Below are positions 52,503-62,100 of a stretch of DNA of 64,000 nt, one piece after another. Position numbers and translations under genes: made by a program. Each line of letters opens with the position of its first letter. Position 1 is the stretch's first letter. Below the pieces are notes generated by a model that was given only the letters and a program-made list of their open reading frames with translations, did no database searches and had not been told where the DNA came from. The stretch is from Dugong dugon. Lineage: Eukaryota; Chordata; Mammalia; Sirenia; Dugongidae. Location of the stretch: assembly GCA_030035585.1 (NCBI GenBank), contig CM057476.1, positions 3,187,001 through 3,251,000 of the forward strand, read 5' to 3'.

Positions 52503-52722
52503 TCTTGTTGTTATAGATGCCGCTGAGTCGGCCCTCAACTCGGGGCGACTCCATGCACAACAGGACTGGACTCTTGTGATCCACAGGGTTTTCACTGGCT
52601 GACTTTTGGAATTAGATCACCAGGGCTTTCTTCCTAGTCCATCTTAGCCTGGAGGCTCTGCGGGAAGGTTCAGCATTACAGCAACATGCAAGCCTCCAGT
52701 GACAGATGGGTGGTGGCTGACC
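52503..52722 (-). mobile_element. AfroSINE-like SINE, type C, head partly lost
   Basis: Minus-strand: 'ttgttgttatagatgccgct', 'gatccacagggttttcactg', 'cttcctagtccatcttagcc', 'ccagtgacagatgggtggtg'. Confidence 0.9.
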
Positions 52723-53329
52723 GTGAGGTCCCAGACAAACCTGTCTACAGCTCTCTAAACAGTTCCTTCAATAAAAGTGTTTTCCTTAAATGTTGGGTGT
52801 GCTTTTTGTTTCTGTTGGGACCCTGATAGGTACCCCGAGGTTCTTCTGTCTATGGGGCATCTAGCTGCCAGTCTGTCCTCCTAGTCTGCAGTCATGTTGA
52901 CTACGTTCTTCACAACAAGGAACTCTAGCCTCCCCAGTGACTGCTCATCTTCACCACACTTCCCCACCAGTTTCCCGAAGGCGTTGAGCTGCCTCATCCA
53001 CAGCAGAATCTGTGTTCTGTGTCTATGTGTGAGTGTGTGTATGTATGTCTGTGTGCATGTGCATCTATCTGTGGGAATGTGCGTGTGAGCAAGTGAGGGC
53101 AACGCACCCTTCCTTGGCATTTTGGTAACATACTTAAGGCCATCTTTTGAGTCACTTTACTCAGCTATTTGGGTTGGAATAATGACAAAAGGAAGTAACA
53201 TGACTACATGTCACTTGAGCTAAAGATGGCAGAGTTTGCTGCCCTAACATTCTTTGTCTGAGTGAGTGTGATGGTGCTTTCTCTTCCATGAGAAAGACAG
53301 GCATTCACTCAGCTGTTTAGCATCGGAAA
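52723..53329. other. No recognisable gene; short TG run at 53018-53050
   Basis: Single-copy-looking sequence with 'aataaaagtgttttccttaa' near 52.77 kb that may be the end of an old LTR-like repeat, and an imperfect TG run near 53.03 kb. Confidence 0.4.
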
Positions 53330-53775
53330 TTTCAAACAATGCAGAGGAAAGGAAAGTATTGTAATTACCTCTACGTACCCATTGGTCAGCCTCCACTATC
53401 AACATTTTGCTAACCTTGTGTCGCCAATTGAGCCTACTTTTTTTATGCTGGAGTATTGACAACCAAAATCCAGATATCATGCCACTTCACTCATAAATAC
53501 TTCAACATCTGTGTTCACATAATCACCTTGCCATTATCATACCTAACAAAACGAACAATAATTCCCTAATAGAAACACTCCCCTAATTATCTCAAAGACA
53601 TTGTTTCAGATAATTGATTGGCTTGTTCAAATCAGAATCCAAACAAACTACGTATACAGCATTTGGCTGTTATGTTCTTTAGCCTCTCTTATTGTATTAA
53701 CACTTGTCCCCTCCCCCCACCACCACCTTTTTCATGTGATTGACATTTTTGGAGACACTCGGTCATTTGTGTAAG

Positions 53776-54244
53776 GACTAAGGTGCACCTGACCCAAGAC
53801 ATGATGTTTTCAATCGCTTTATATGCATGTGAAAGCTGGGCAATGAATAAGGAAGACCAAAGAAGAATTCACACCTTTGAACTGGTGTGTTGGTGAAGAA
53901 TATTGAATATGCCATGGATTGCCAAAAGAAAAGAACAAATCTGTCTTGGAGGAAGTACAGCCAGAATGCTCCTTAGAAGCAAGGATGGTGAGACTAAGTC
54001 TCACATACTTTGGACATGTTATCAGGAGGGACCAGTCCCAGGAGAAGGACATCATGTCTGGTAAAGTAGAGGGTCAGCGAAAAAGAGGAAGACCCTCAAA
54101 GAGATGGATTGACACAGTGGCTGCAACAATGGGCTCAAACATAGCAATGATTGTGAGGATGGCACGGGACGGGGCACTGTATCGTTCTGTGGTATATAGG
54201 GTTGCTATGAGTCAGAACTGACTCAAAGGCACCTAACAATAACG
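53776..54244 (+). mobile_element. RTE LINE 3' fragment nested in L1
   Basis: Plus-strand RTE text from 'gactaaggtgcacctgaccc' to 'ggcacctaacaataacga', 5' truncated. It sits in the duplicated word 'tcatttgt/ccatttgcc'. Confidence 0.95.
53919..54221 (+). pseudogene. RTE ORF C-terminal segment, open to its natural stop
   Basis: 100 codons ending at the element's natural stop (tga at 54222). Phrases KSVLEEVQPECSLEARMVRLSLTYFGHVIRRDQS, KRGRPSKRWIDTVAATMGSN and RSVVYRVAMSQN are the conserved RTE/BovB-like C-terminus. The insertion carries no endonuclease or reverse transcriptase. Confidence 0.85.
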
Positions 54245-54255
54245 AGCCATTTGCC

Positions 54256-54458
54256 AAGCAGCCCTGGTGGTGTAGTGGTTAAGCGCTCGGCTGCTAACTG
54301 AATGGTTGGCAGTTTGAACCCATCAGAGGCTCTGTGTGAAAAGACCTGGCGATCTGCTCCAGTAAAGATTACAGCCAGGAAACCCTAGGGGGTAGTTCCA
54401 GTCTGTCACATGGGGTTGCTAGGAGTTGGAATCCACTCTAGGGCACCCAACAACAAAA
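54256..54458 (+). mobile_element. AfroSINE-like SINE, type A, next to the RTE
   Basis: Head 'gcagccctggtggtgtagtgg', tail 'gttggaatccactctagggc'. Flanked by 'ccatttgcc' and 'tcatttgtcc', the third copy of the same target word. Confidence 0.94.
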
Positions 54459-54680
54459 AGTCATTTGTCCTACGGAATACTGACATTCTGGATTTGCCTG
54501 ATTGCGTCCTTGCTTTGTCATTTAATTTGTTCCTTTATTCCCTGAATTCCCTGTAAACTGGTACTTACGTCTAGACATGTGGTTAGATCCAGACTTAATG
54601 CTTTGGGAGAGAACACTTCATAGGTGGCACTGTGGATTTCTTGGTTCAGATGGGGTCAAGTTATTCTAAAATGTTTTAGC

Positions 54681-55017
54681 CTGAAATATATCTGAGCTAA
54701 AGATTGCGATAATAAATCGAGGCTAACAGGGCTGTGCAAGAGGAAGCGATCCTGATAGCAAGGCTGCCGGCCAGCGCTCTGGACAGTTGAGAGAAGGTGT
54801 GCAGGTCGGGAAAGGGTCAGATTGTAAAGTGAACTCCAGCTCTGCAACAGAAAGCAAGAGTCCCAGCAGTCTGACACAGCTCTCCAAGACCCAGGAACTC
54901 AGTTCACACAGCTTTCTATGCAAAGGTCTTTGGTGGTACCTCTCGTGGGCATGTCTGGTCTCATGTCTGCTGTAAATGGTCTTCCCCAAAACACCACTCT
55001 TGGGCTGTGCTCTAAGG
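54681..55017. other. No recognisable gene or repeat
   Basis: Single-copy-looking sequence; small minus frames only. Confidence 0.4.
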
Positions 55018-55077
55018 CAGGGGTTCTCAACCAGGTGTGACTGTGCCCCCAGGGGACATCTGGCAATGTCCATTGTC

Positions 55078-55278
55078 CCGGGATGGCACAAACATTTATG
55101 TGCTCAGCTGCTAACAGAAAGGTTGGCAGTTTGAGTCCACCCAGAGCTGCCTTGGAACTAACGCCTGGTGATCTACTTCTGAAAAACCAGCCCTTGAAAA
55201 CCCCATGGAGCACAGTTCTACTCTGACACACACGGGGTTGCCACAAATCAGAGTCAACTCCACAGTAACTGATCTGGT
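55078..55278 (+). mobile_element. AfroSINE-like SINE, type B, nested in hAT element
   Basis: Head 'gtcccgggatggcacaaac', tail 'gagtcaactccacagtaact'. Confidence 0.92.
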
Positions 55279-55291
55279 GTGGGGTTTTTCG

Positions 55292-55452
55292 GAGACATCC
55301 CTGGTGGCCCAGTGGTTAACACCTCAGCTGCTAATCAAAAGGTTGGCAGTTTGAATCCACCAGCCATTCCTGGAAACCCTACGGGGCAGTTCTACTGTGT
55401 CCTATAGGGTCGCTATCTATGAGTTGGAAACTCGAGGGCAATGGGTTTGGTT
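55292..55452 (+). mobile_element. AfroSINE-like SINE, type A (short form), nested in hAT element
   Basis: Head 'catccctggtggcccagtgg', 'cctatagggtcgctatctat', tail 'ggcaatgggtttggtttttt'. Only about 8 bp of the host hAT element separate it from the previous SINE. Confidence 0.94.
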
Positions 55453-55589
55453 TTTTGTTTTTTTTTTCTCGGTTGTCACAGCTGGGGGGGGCGGTGCTAC
55501 TAGCATTTAGCGGGCTGGACAGCCCCACAACAGAGACTGATCTGCCCCAAATGCCACTAGAGCTGAGGATGACAAACCCTGGCTTAAGG

Positions 55590-56094
55590 TAAATCTAGAA
55601 AAGATCCCAGCCGAGTAAGTCTGGCACGCAGATGAGGGCGAGGTGTAATTTCCAGGACTGTAACGCATCCCCAAGCCCCTCGCGTTCACCAACTGCTCTG
55701 AGATCACCACGCTGTGATCCTATATGTGCAGAGGAAAGCACTTCATGATCTCCCCGTATCTACTTCTCAGTGCAGACTGGCACGATGCTAATTTAATTAC
55801 AGGGGATAAACCACCAGGAGGATCGTTTGCATGGCAGCCCAGGTGTGCTTGCTCAGGAGGACCACAGGGAGGGAGAGCCCAGAACTGTGAAAACGAGGTT
55901 CCCCGGCTCTGATCGGCATGCCGGCCCACAGAAACAGGATCGAACGTGCCTGTGCCTTAGTTATTAGACGCTTGTAGGGGCAGGGACATGGCCATGGGTT
56001 CGGTGCTCTGCTGGGTTTGTGAGAATGTCCAGCCTCGGCAGCAACACCACCAGCAACACTGACAGCGAGGATGACAGCAACAACAGGAGCTGAC
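55590..56094. other. No recognisable gene or repeat
   Basis: About 500 bp, single-copy-looking, with small frames on both strands. Confidence 0.4.
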
Positions 56095-56345
56095 GCTCAG
56101 GGCTGATGTTTCTAGTAACAGCCAGGCTCTCTGCTAAGTGCTTTTGTGCTAGTGTTTTTTATAACCTCCTAACAACTGCATTGAGCAGGTTCCCTTATTG
56201 TTCCTTTTTGAAAAGCAGGTGAAAACAGAGACACAGAGTGAACAAGAAACTTGCCCAAGATCACACCGGCAGTAAGTGGCAGAGTTTGTGTTTGAACCTG
56301 TGCAATCTGACCCCAGGCTAGTCTGTCCATCAGTCCAGGGACAGG
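56095..56345 (-). mobile_element. MIR SINE
   Basis: Reverse-complement MIR: 'ctgctaagtgcttttgtgct', 'acagagacacagagtgaaca', 'cttgcccaagatcacaccgg', 'agtaagtggcagagtttgtg'. Nearly the whole element. Confidence 0.9.
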
Positions 56346-56429
56346 GGCTCCGTCAGCAAGTGTGGGCCTGGACACACTGTTCCTGAGGGTGTTGTCTTCA
56401 CACTAGGTGGGGGAAGTCGGCTGGGGTGA

Positions 56430-56915
56430 CACACACAGTCCCATACACACTCATGCAGGCACACAGTCTACTCTCATACAAACACACACACACACACACA
56501 GTCCCATATACACTTACATGGGCACACACTCACTCCCCCACACACTCCTTCACATTAACACACTCACACACTTACTCTCATATACACACACTTTCACACT
56601 GAAACACACACAGGCACACACTCCTTGACATACACACACTCACATACTCTCATACACACACACTTTCACACTGAAACACACAGGCACACACTCCGCCCCC
56701 CACTCCTTCACACATACTCTCACACTGATACATATACTCTCATACACACACAACAAACTCACACATTACACAAACACACACAACACACACACTCAAACAC
56801 AAACACACACATACACAAAAATACACAAGCTCACACTCACACACATACACCCACACACTCACATATACACAAACATACACACACGCACACACTCACACAC
56901 ACATACACTCCACTC
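56430..56915 (+). repeat. Long CA-rich microsatellite
   Basis: About 485 bp of CA with interruptions (tc, ta, gg), the strand complement of the GT tract at 51.1-52.0 kb. Internal copies of 'cacactttcacactgaaaca' occur at 56587 and 56662. The Thr/His/Ser-rich frames here are artefacts. Confidence 0.97.
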
Positions 56916-56929
56916 CTAACCTGAAAACC

Positions 56930-57105
56930 AAAACTTAGCCACACCCACTGTCGACGAGTTGATCCTGACTGCTAACGACCCCACAGGGTTTCCACGGCTG
57001 CCATCTTTGTGGAAAGAGACGGCCACATCTTTCTCCCGCAGAGCCACTGGGGGGTTCAAACCCCAACCTTTCAGTGAGCAGTGGAGAGCTTTGACCATGG
57101 CAACC
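56930..57105 (-). mobile_element. AfroSINE-like SINE, type A (long form)
   Basis: Minus-strand, degraded: 'ccactgtcgacgagttgatc', 'ggaaagagacggccacatct', 'gggttcaaaccccaacctt'. Confidence 0.88.
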
Positions 57106-57743
57106 ACAATATTCTTAGTGCAGAGCCAACAGTGCAAAAAGCCTGCATTAATAATAAAAACCAAAAAGGGCAGAAGAGCCTCCGATCGGATCTGTAATGG
57201 CTCCTAAGTCCCTTCTCACCTCACCAGCATCCGGGCTCCCTAACAGCCTTGGTGGCCACAGAGGTGGCTGAGCAGGAGGAGAACGGTCAGTGCAGCTGGC
57301 CCACCTGTATCTGATGTGCTGACCACCCAGGGACCCTGAAGGAGCCGTGCTGCTTTCCAGGCAAGGGCGTGAGACTCCTCCTAACAACCAGCTGAGACCC
57401 GGAGAGTAACACCAACCCGTGGTGAGGCAGCACCCACTGCAGCCACCTCCCGACCCCCAGGACCCAGGGCCCCAACCCTCTCATGCTCTTTGCACTCTGG
57501 GGTGCCATTCCAGAGGGGGACCAGCCATGCTCGCTTCCCAGGTCTTACACAAACTCCCCCAAATTCCTTTCTGAGCTGCAGCAGCGGGTTGTCAGAAGGG
57601 ACCTGAGAGAAGCTTCCAGAGGGTGCGTGGGACACGTGATTTTCTGGACTTTCCAGGAAGCAAGGCAGTGTGTGTGGGGGTTGGAGCATGTGTCTCGGGT
57701 CCACCTGCCTGGGTTCGAATCCTGCCACTTTCTACGTGCTCCC
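57106..57743. other. No recognisable gene; GC-rich single-copy-looking sequence
   Basis: Several overlapping frames on both strands (57381-57728 minus, 57483-57881 plus). The plus frame runs into the next SINE. A MIR-like remnant may be present near 57680-57740 (gtctcgggtccacctgcctg, 'gggttcgaatcctgccactt'). Confidence 0.4.
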
Positions 57744-57960
57744 TGTTGTCAGCTGCCGTTGAGTCGTCCCCGACTCATGGTGACCCCACGCCCAGTGGAA
57801 CAAAACGCTGCCTGGTCTTGCGCCATCGCTGTGATCGGTGCGAATTGGATCACTGTGATCCATAGGGTTTTCACTGGCTGATTTTCAGAAATAGATTGCC
57901 AGGCCTTTCTTCCAAGGTGCTTCTGGGTGGACTCAAACCTTCTATCTTTTGAGTTAATAG
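57744..57960 (-). mobile_element. AfroSINE-like SINE with type C tail and type B head
   Basis: The left (3') part has the type C tail ('gttgtcagctgccgttgagt', 'tgcgccatcgctgtgatcgg'), while the right (5') part has the type B sequence ('cttccaaggtgcttctgggt', 'ggactcaaacct'). It is a mosaic of the two types, or an intermediate form. Confidence 0.85.
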
Positions 57961-58355
57961 TTTTTGGCCCCTCCCCTCCAGGACTTCATATTTGTAGAGA
58001 GATGACACCTTACCTACAGGTAATCCTACTGTTTCCACATGAACCTTTTCTGGTGAGGGGGAGGTGGGATATGAGAGTGAAGAAACCCATCCACCCTCCC
58101 TCCCAACCTGGAAACCTCACCACGAGTTCCTACTGCAGAATTTTAATGAAGAAGCTTACTTCCTCCCAGTTCACAAACTGCTGTTTGCAGCTTCCTTTCT
58201 GATGAACTCTGCCCTGGAGTTTGGCCTTTTGGGTTAGAATTACGTTCTTGGTTGCAAAAAACAGTGAACAACAAAAGAAAGAAATAGCAGGCAGGGCCAT
58301 AAACAGCAGACTGCGCATGAGCTATGCAGGGCTAAAGCCAGCTCTGCCAAAAGGC
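57961..58355. other. No recognisable gene or repeat
   Basis: Single-copy-looking sequence just before a long GT/GC tract. Confidence 0.4.
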
Positions 58356-58672
58356 CGTGTGTGCGTGTGTGTGCTTGTACATGTGTGTGCGTGCATGTGT
58401 GTGCACGTGTGTGCATGTGTGCATATGTATGTGTGCGCACGTTTGTGTGTACGTGCACGGTGCACGTGTGCACATGTGCATGTGCGCATGTGTACATGTG
58501 TGCGCACGCGCATGTGTACGTGTGTGCATGCGCATGTGTACATGTGTGTACGTGTGCACGTGTGTGCATGTGCGCATGTGTACATGTGTGCACGTGTGTG
58601 TACATGTGCGCATGTGTACATGTGTGTATGTGCATGTGCATGAGTGGGTGCACGCAAACACACACGTGTGTG
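58356..58672 (+). repeat. Alternating purine-pyrimidine tract (GTGCAT/GTGTAC type)
   Basis: About 315 bp built from TG, CA, CG and TA steps. Between 58461 and 58642 the alternation pyrimidine-purine is unbroken for 182 bases. Frames on both strands (up to 176 codons) are Cys/Val or His/Thr repeats and are not genes. Confidence 0.98.
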
Positions 58673-58738
58673 AGGCGCAGCTCTCCTGGCTTACACACAC
58701 GGCCACTGTTGGGGTCCTGGAGAGATTCTTTATGCCCA

Positions 58739-58896
58739 TAAGCAAGGTACACACAGGCTTAATTGTGCTTACTGATCTGTAGCGCACAATTTCACCTGTT
58801 TTTTTAAACAACATCAAGGATGTGGTGAAACCCATGTGAAATTGTGCGCTACAGATTAGCAAGTAAATGCAAGTAAGCCTAGGTGTATCTTACTTA
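58739..58896. repeat. Long inverted repeat / possible palindromic DNA element
   Basis: Perfect 21-bp arms ('atctgtagcgcacaatttcac' begins at 58775; its exact reverse complement is at 58836-58856) around a 40-base spacer. Imperfect pairing extends outwards for about 35 more bases per side ('taagcaaggtacacacagg' against the reverse complement of 'taggtgtatcttactta'). 'ccata' at 58736-58740 and 58897-58901 may be a target duplication. Confidence 0.9.
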
Positions 58897-59102
58897 CCAT
58901 AAACCAGAGTGTACCGTGCTTAGTGGTTAATCTGCCCGATGCCAATGCTAACAATCTGAATGCACATTCCCAAAGCTGCACAGTTACATAGTGATTAGAA
59001 TTGTGCTCTCTACTTGCCCCAATTTTTCCCCAAAATGTATCTTAGAGCAAAGATACAGTTGCATCTGACTGTCTAATCCCCCCTCTTCCCTACCAGCCAA
59101 CT
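58897..59102. other. No recognisable gene or repeat
   Basis: Short single-copy-looking sequence. The word 'gtaccgtgcttagtgg' at 58911 echoes the arm of the neighbouring inverted repeat. Confidence 0.4.
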
Positions 59103-59300
59103 AGCCAGCTGCCATCAAGCCAACTCCTAATCATGACCCCTGTGTTTCAGAGTAGAACTGTGCTCCATAGTTTCCAATGGCTGATTTTTCAGAAGTGGAT
59201 TGCCAGGCGTTTGTCCTGAGATGCCTCTGGATGGACATGAACCCCCAACCTTTCAGTCAGCAGCCAAGTGCTTAACCGTTTGTACCACTCAGGGACTCTG
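59103..59300 (-). mobile_element. AfroSINE-like SINE, type B
   Basis: Minus-strand: 'agctgccatcaagccaactc', 'agaagtggattgccagg', head 'gtaccactcagggactc'. Confidence 0.93.
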
Positions 59301-59311
59301 CCTGACATATA

Positions 59312-59521
59312 AAACCAAACCAGTTGCCACTGAGTCAATTTTGATTCATCATGACCCCATATGTGTCAGAGCATAACTGTGGTCCATAGGGTTTTCAATG
59401 GCTGACTTCTCAGAAGTAGCTCACCAGGCCTTTCTTTCAAGGTGCCTCTGGGTGAACTCGAACCTCCAACTGTTCAGTTAGCAGTCAAGTGCGTCAACCA
59501 TTCACACCTCCCAGGGACCCC
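59312..59521 (-). mobile_element. AfroSINE-like SINE, type B
   Basis: Minus-strand: 'aaccaaaccagttgccactg' tail to 'cacctcccagggaccc' head. It follows another SINE of the same type and strand. Confidence 0.94.
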
Positions 59522-59554
59522 TGTCCCTAACCACCTTGTGTTAATGAGTCTGCC

Positions 59555-59765
59555 TCTTCACTTTCTAACACAGCACCATAGTATAGCACCGTAGTATAGT
59601 CCCCTCACCGCATGGATTACTAACTGGAGTGGTCTTGTTTATGTTTTTGGTTTCTATGGCAGAATATAAGCACCATGAAAAGAGAGACCTTGTCTGTCCA
59701 TGGCTGTATGTCTCCAATTTAAATAGGCATTCCATAAATACTTGCGTAAGGTGTGAACAAACGTT
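59555..59765 (+). mobile_element. L2 LINE, 3' end
   Basis: 'cagaatataagcaccatgaa', 'gagagaccttgtctgtccat', 'ggcattccataaatacttgc': the standard L2 3' end in degraded form. Confidence 0.75.
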
Positions 59766-60221
59766 TATGGAACGTTCTACACGCTGTACTAAACGTTGCA
59801 CATAAGAAGCTGAATCCTCATGTCCAGGATGCCCAGATGCTCACAGGCTTGGGGACAGGGCAGGGTCTGTGATGTAGACAAAGAAGTACTTGGGGGAACT
59901 AATGGGTAAAACCGGGGGGGTGCCCAATGTGGGTTGCCACCCAGCCGTCAGAGGTTCTCAGAGGCTGGGTCCGAGGGTCCCTAGGGCTCCCCAAATTCTT
60001 CCAGGGTGTCCATGAAGCCCTCCCCTTTCCAACTCCATATGCTTCAAGTCAGACAACATAGCATGCCAGCCTGAATGCAAAAACCAACGGACCAATCATC
60101 TTCTCACTCAATATTGTTTGGTTTTTAAAAATGCTTATTTGTCTTAAAATAGGCTATTTATGTTAACATGCAATGGGTTTATTGTTGGTATTTTAAATGA
60201 ATTCATATTATTCTTAATTGA
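59766..60221. other. No recognisable gene or repeat
   Basis: Single-copy-looking, AT-rich towards 60.2 kb. Confidence 0.4.
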
Positions 60222-60358
60222 TTAGTCAAGAGCTCGGCTGCTAACCAAAAGGTCGGCAGTTTAAATCCACCAGCCGCTCCTTGAAAACCCTATGGGGCAA
60301 TTCTACTCTGCCCTACAGGGTTGCTATGAGTTGGAATTAACTCAACGGCAATGGGTTT
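60222..60358 (+). mobile_element. AfroSINE-like SINE, type A, head shortened
   Basis: Starts inside the head (gattagtcaagagctcggct), continues 'ggtcggcagtttaaatccac', tail 'gttggaattaactcaacggc'. Confidence 0.92.
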
Positions 60359-60379
60359 TAATTATTAATACTGGCCTAA

Positions 60380-60596
60380 GGAGGAGCCCTGGTGGAACAA
60401 CGGTTAAGCACTCGGCTGCTTACTGAAAGGTTGGTGGTTTGAACCCACCCAGCAGCTCCACGGGAGACAGCACCTGGTGATCTTCTCCTGTTAAGATTAC
60501 AGCAAAGAAAACCTTACAGGCCGGTTCTACTCTATCACGTGGGGTCGCTGTGAGTCGAAATCGACCGGACAGCACTTATAACAGCAACAATAATAG
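60380..60596 (+). mobile_element. AfroSINE-like SINE, type A (long form)
   Basis: Head 'ggagccctggtggaacaacgg', 'gttaagattacagcaaagaa', tail 'gagtcgaaatcgaccggaca', ending in 'aacagcaacaataat'. Confidence 0.95.
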
Positions 60597-60816
60597 GAGC
60601 CTGGGTGGCACAGGGGTTTACAAGTGGCTGCTAACCTAAAGATTAGCAGTTCGAACCCACCATGCAGTGCTGCCGAAGAAAGGCCTGGCAATCTGTTTCC
60701 ATAAAGATTACAGCTAACAAAACCCTATGAAGTTCAGTTCTACTCTGTAACACACGGGTTCTCCATAAGTCATAAACAACTCTACAGCAATGGGTTTGGA
60801 TTGGTTTTAATTATTA
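60597..60816 (+). mobile_element. AfroSINE-like SINE, mixed A/B form
   Basis: Directly abuts the preceding SINE: head 'ggagcctgggtggcacaggg', body 'agaaaggcctggcaatctg' (type B-like) with 'aaagattacagctaacaaaa' (type A-like), tail 'caatgggtttggattggttt'. Confidence 0.93.
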
Positions 60817-61351
60817 GCAGTTATTGTAAAATGAATTAAAAAAAAATTATTAGTTTTAATTTCTAACACTGTAAATACCAGTAAGTAGAGCCCATATTAA
60901 CAACAGCTCTTTGGGGTTCTCAGTAATTTTTAAGAGTGTAAAGGAGTCCTAACAACAAGTTGGAGAACTGTTCGTCTAGATATACACTAGCAACATGCAT
61001 GTTTTAAAAACCTAGTGCTAAAGGAACTAGGTTAGTCACAGAGTGTGATTTACAAGTTGACACCATTTATGTACGTTTTGAAAACACCTGTGTGCGTACA
61101 TTCACACAAGACACGTTTTAGAAGAACACAGGAAACATGTTAGAAGGGTGGCAGGTGGCGGGTGGGGGCAGCCACGGGAGGAAATAGACAAATGAATAAA
61201 GCAGTGAGGGGGCATCTATGCACCGTGATAACCACTGAGGACCATCGACTCAATCCTCGGAATCTGAGGTCCAACAAACAATGAAAAGAAAGCAACACGG
61301 ACAAGCCATATCCACAAGGGGCTTTGATAGAAAATGTTCTAGAGAGGTGGG
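60817..61351. other. No recognisable gene or repeat
   Basis: AT-rich at first, then mixed sequence; nothing called. Confidence 0.4.
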
Positions 61352-61551
61352 AGTCCTGGGGTGCTACAAATGGATTACCCACTCAGCTGCTAACCCAAAG
61401 GCTCGAGGTTTGAGTCCGTCCAGAGGCACCTTGGAAGAAAGGCCTGGTGATCTAATTATGAAAAATCACCCATTGAAAGCCGTGTGGATCACTGTTCTAT
61501 TTGACACACATGGGGTCGCCATGAGTTGGAATCAACTTGACGCCAACTGGT
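61352..61551 (+). mobile_element. AfroSINE-like SINE, type B
   Basis: Head 'gagtcctggggtgctacaaa', tail 'gttggaatcaacttgacgcc'. Confidence 0.92.
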
Positions 61552-61983
61552 GATTAATAGGAAGTGTACGGGGGTGAGGGGACTGCAAAGAAGGGAGAAG
61601 TTTGTTTGAGCGAGTCTTGGACTGAGCAGATCTAGAAACTGGTGGCTTTACTGAATCCACAGAAGAGCCTGAGCCTGGCGTGGCAGGCTCCCTGCTTGCT
61701 GTGTGCTTCACTAATGGTCATGACAAGATGTTACAGGGCACGTGTGTCATAGCTGCGAGGGACATACACCCCAGCGCTCTTGAGACAGTGTGGGGCTCCC
61801 AGTTTCTCCCCTGTTGTCTGGCCACGTGTCAAATCAACGTGTCCCAAGTTTTCTAGAAAACAGTCTCCACAACACACAGGACACAGCTGAGCTCTGAGCA
61901 GGGCATCACCGAGCAGGTCTCACACACGTGTGGAAGATGAGATACAGTCCTAAGACAAGTCTTGCTGCAGTAATCTTAACTCG
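61552..61983. other. No recognisable gene or repeat
   Basis: Single-copy-looking sequence of about 430 bp. Confidence 0.4.
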
Positions 61984-62100
61984 GGAGGCCCTGGGTGGTG
62001 CAAATGGTTGAATGGTCGGCTGCTAACCAAAAGGTGGGACGTTCGAGTCCACCCAGAGGTACCTCGGAAGACAGCCCTGGGGATCTACTTCCAAAGGGTC
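61984..62100 (+). mobile_element. AfroSINE-like SINE, type B, 3' part lost
   Basis: Head 'ggaggccctgggtggtgcaaa' through 'ggatctacttccaaagggtc', then it stops at a T-run. The tail is missing, which is unusual because retroposed SINEs normally lose the 5' end. Confidence 0.88.

Larger units (their letters stand above)
53330..54680 (-). mobile_element. Ancient L1 LINE 3' region, split by RTE and SINE
   Basis: 'gtaattacctctacgtaccc', 'cactatcaacattttgctaa', 'ccattatcatacctaacaaa', 'gtcatttgt' left of the insertions; 'acattctggatttgcctgat', 'ttccctgtaaactggtactt', 'gagaacacttcataggtggc' right of them. Reverse-complement of an old L1M-type 3' end. Confidence 0.85.
55018..55581 (+). mobile_element. 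Non-autonomous hAT-type element, split by two SINEs
   Basis: Start 'caggggttctcaaccaggtg', middle 'ggagacat' between the SINEs, then 'cggttgtcacagctgggg' and end 'gaggatgacaaaccctg'. The ends begin CAGGG and finish CCCTG, as in hAT elements. Possible 8-bp duplication 'ctctaagg' / 'gcttaagg' (55010-55017 and 55582-55589; five of eight match). Confidence 0.85.

Noticed and set aside
58240..58862. Cys/Val-rich and His/Thr-rich frames up to 176 codons
   Set aside because: Shadows of the alternating purine-pyrimidine tract in all frames.
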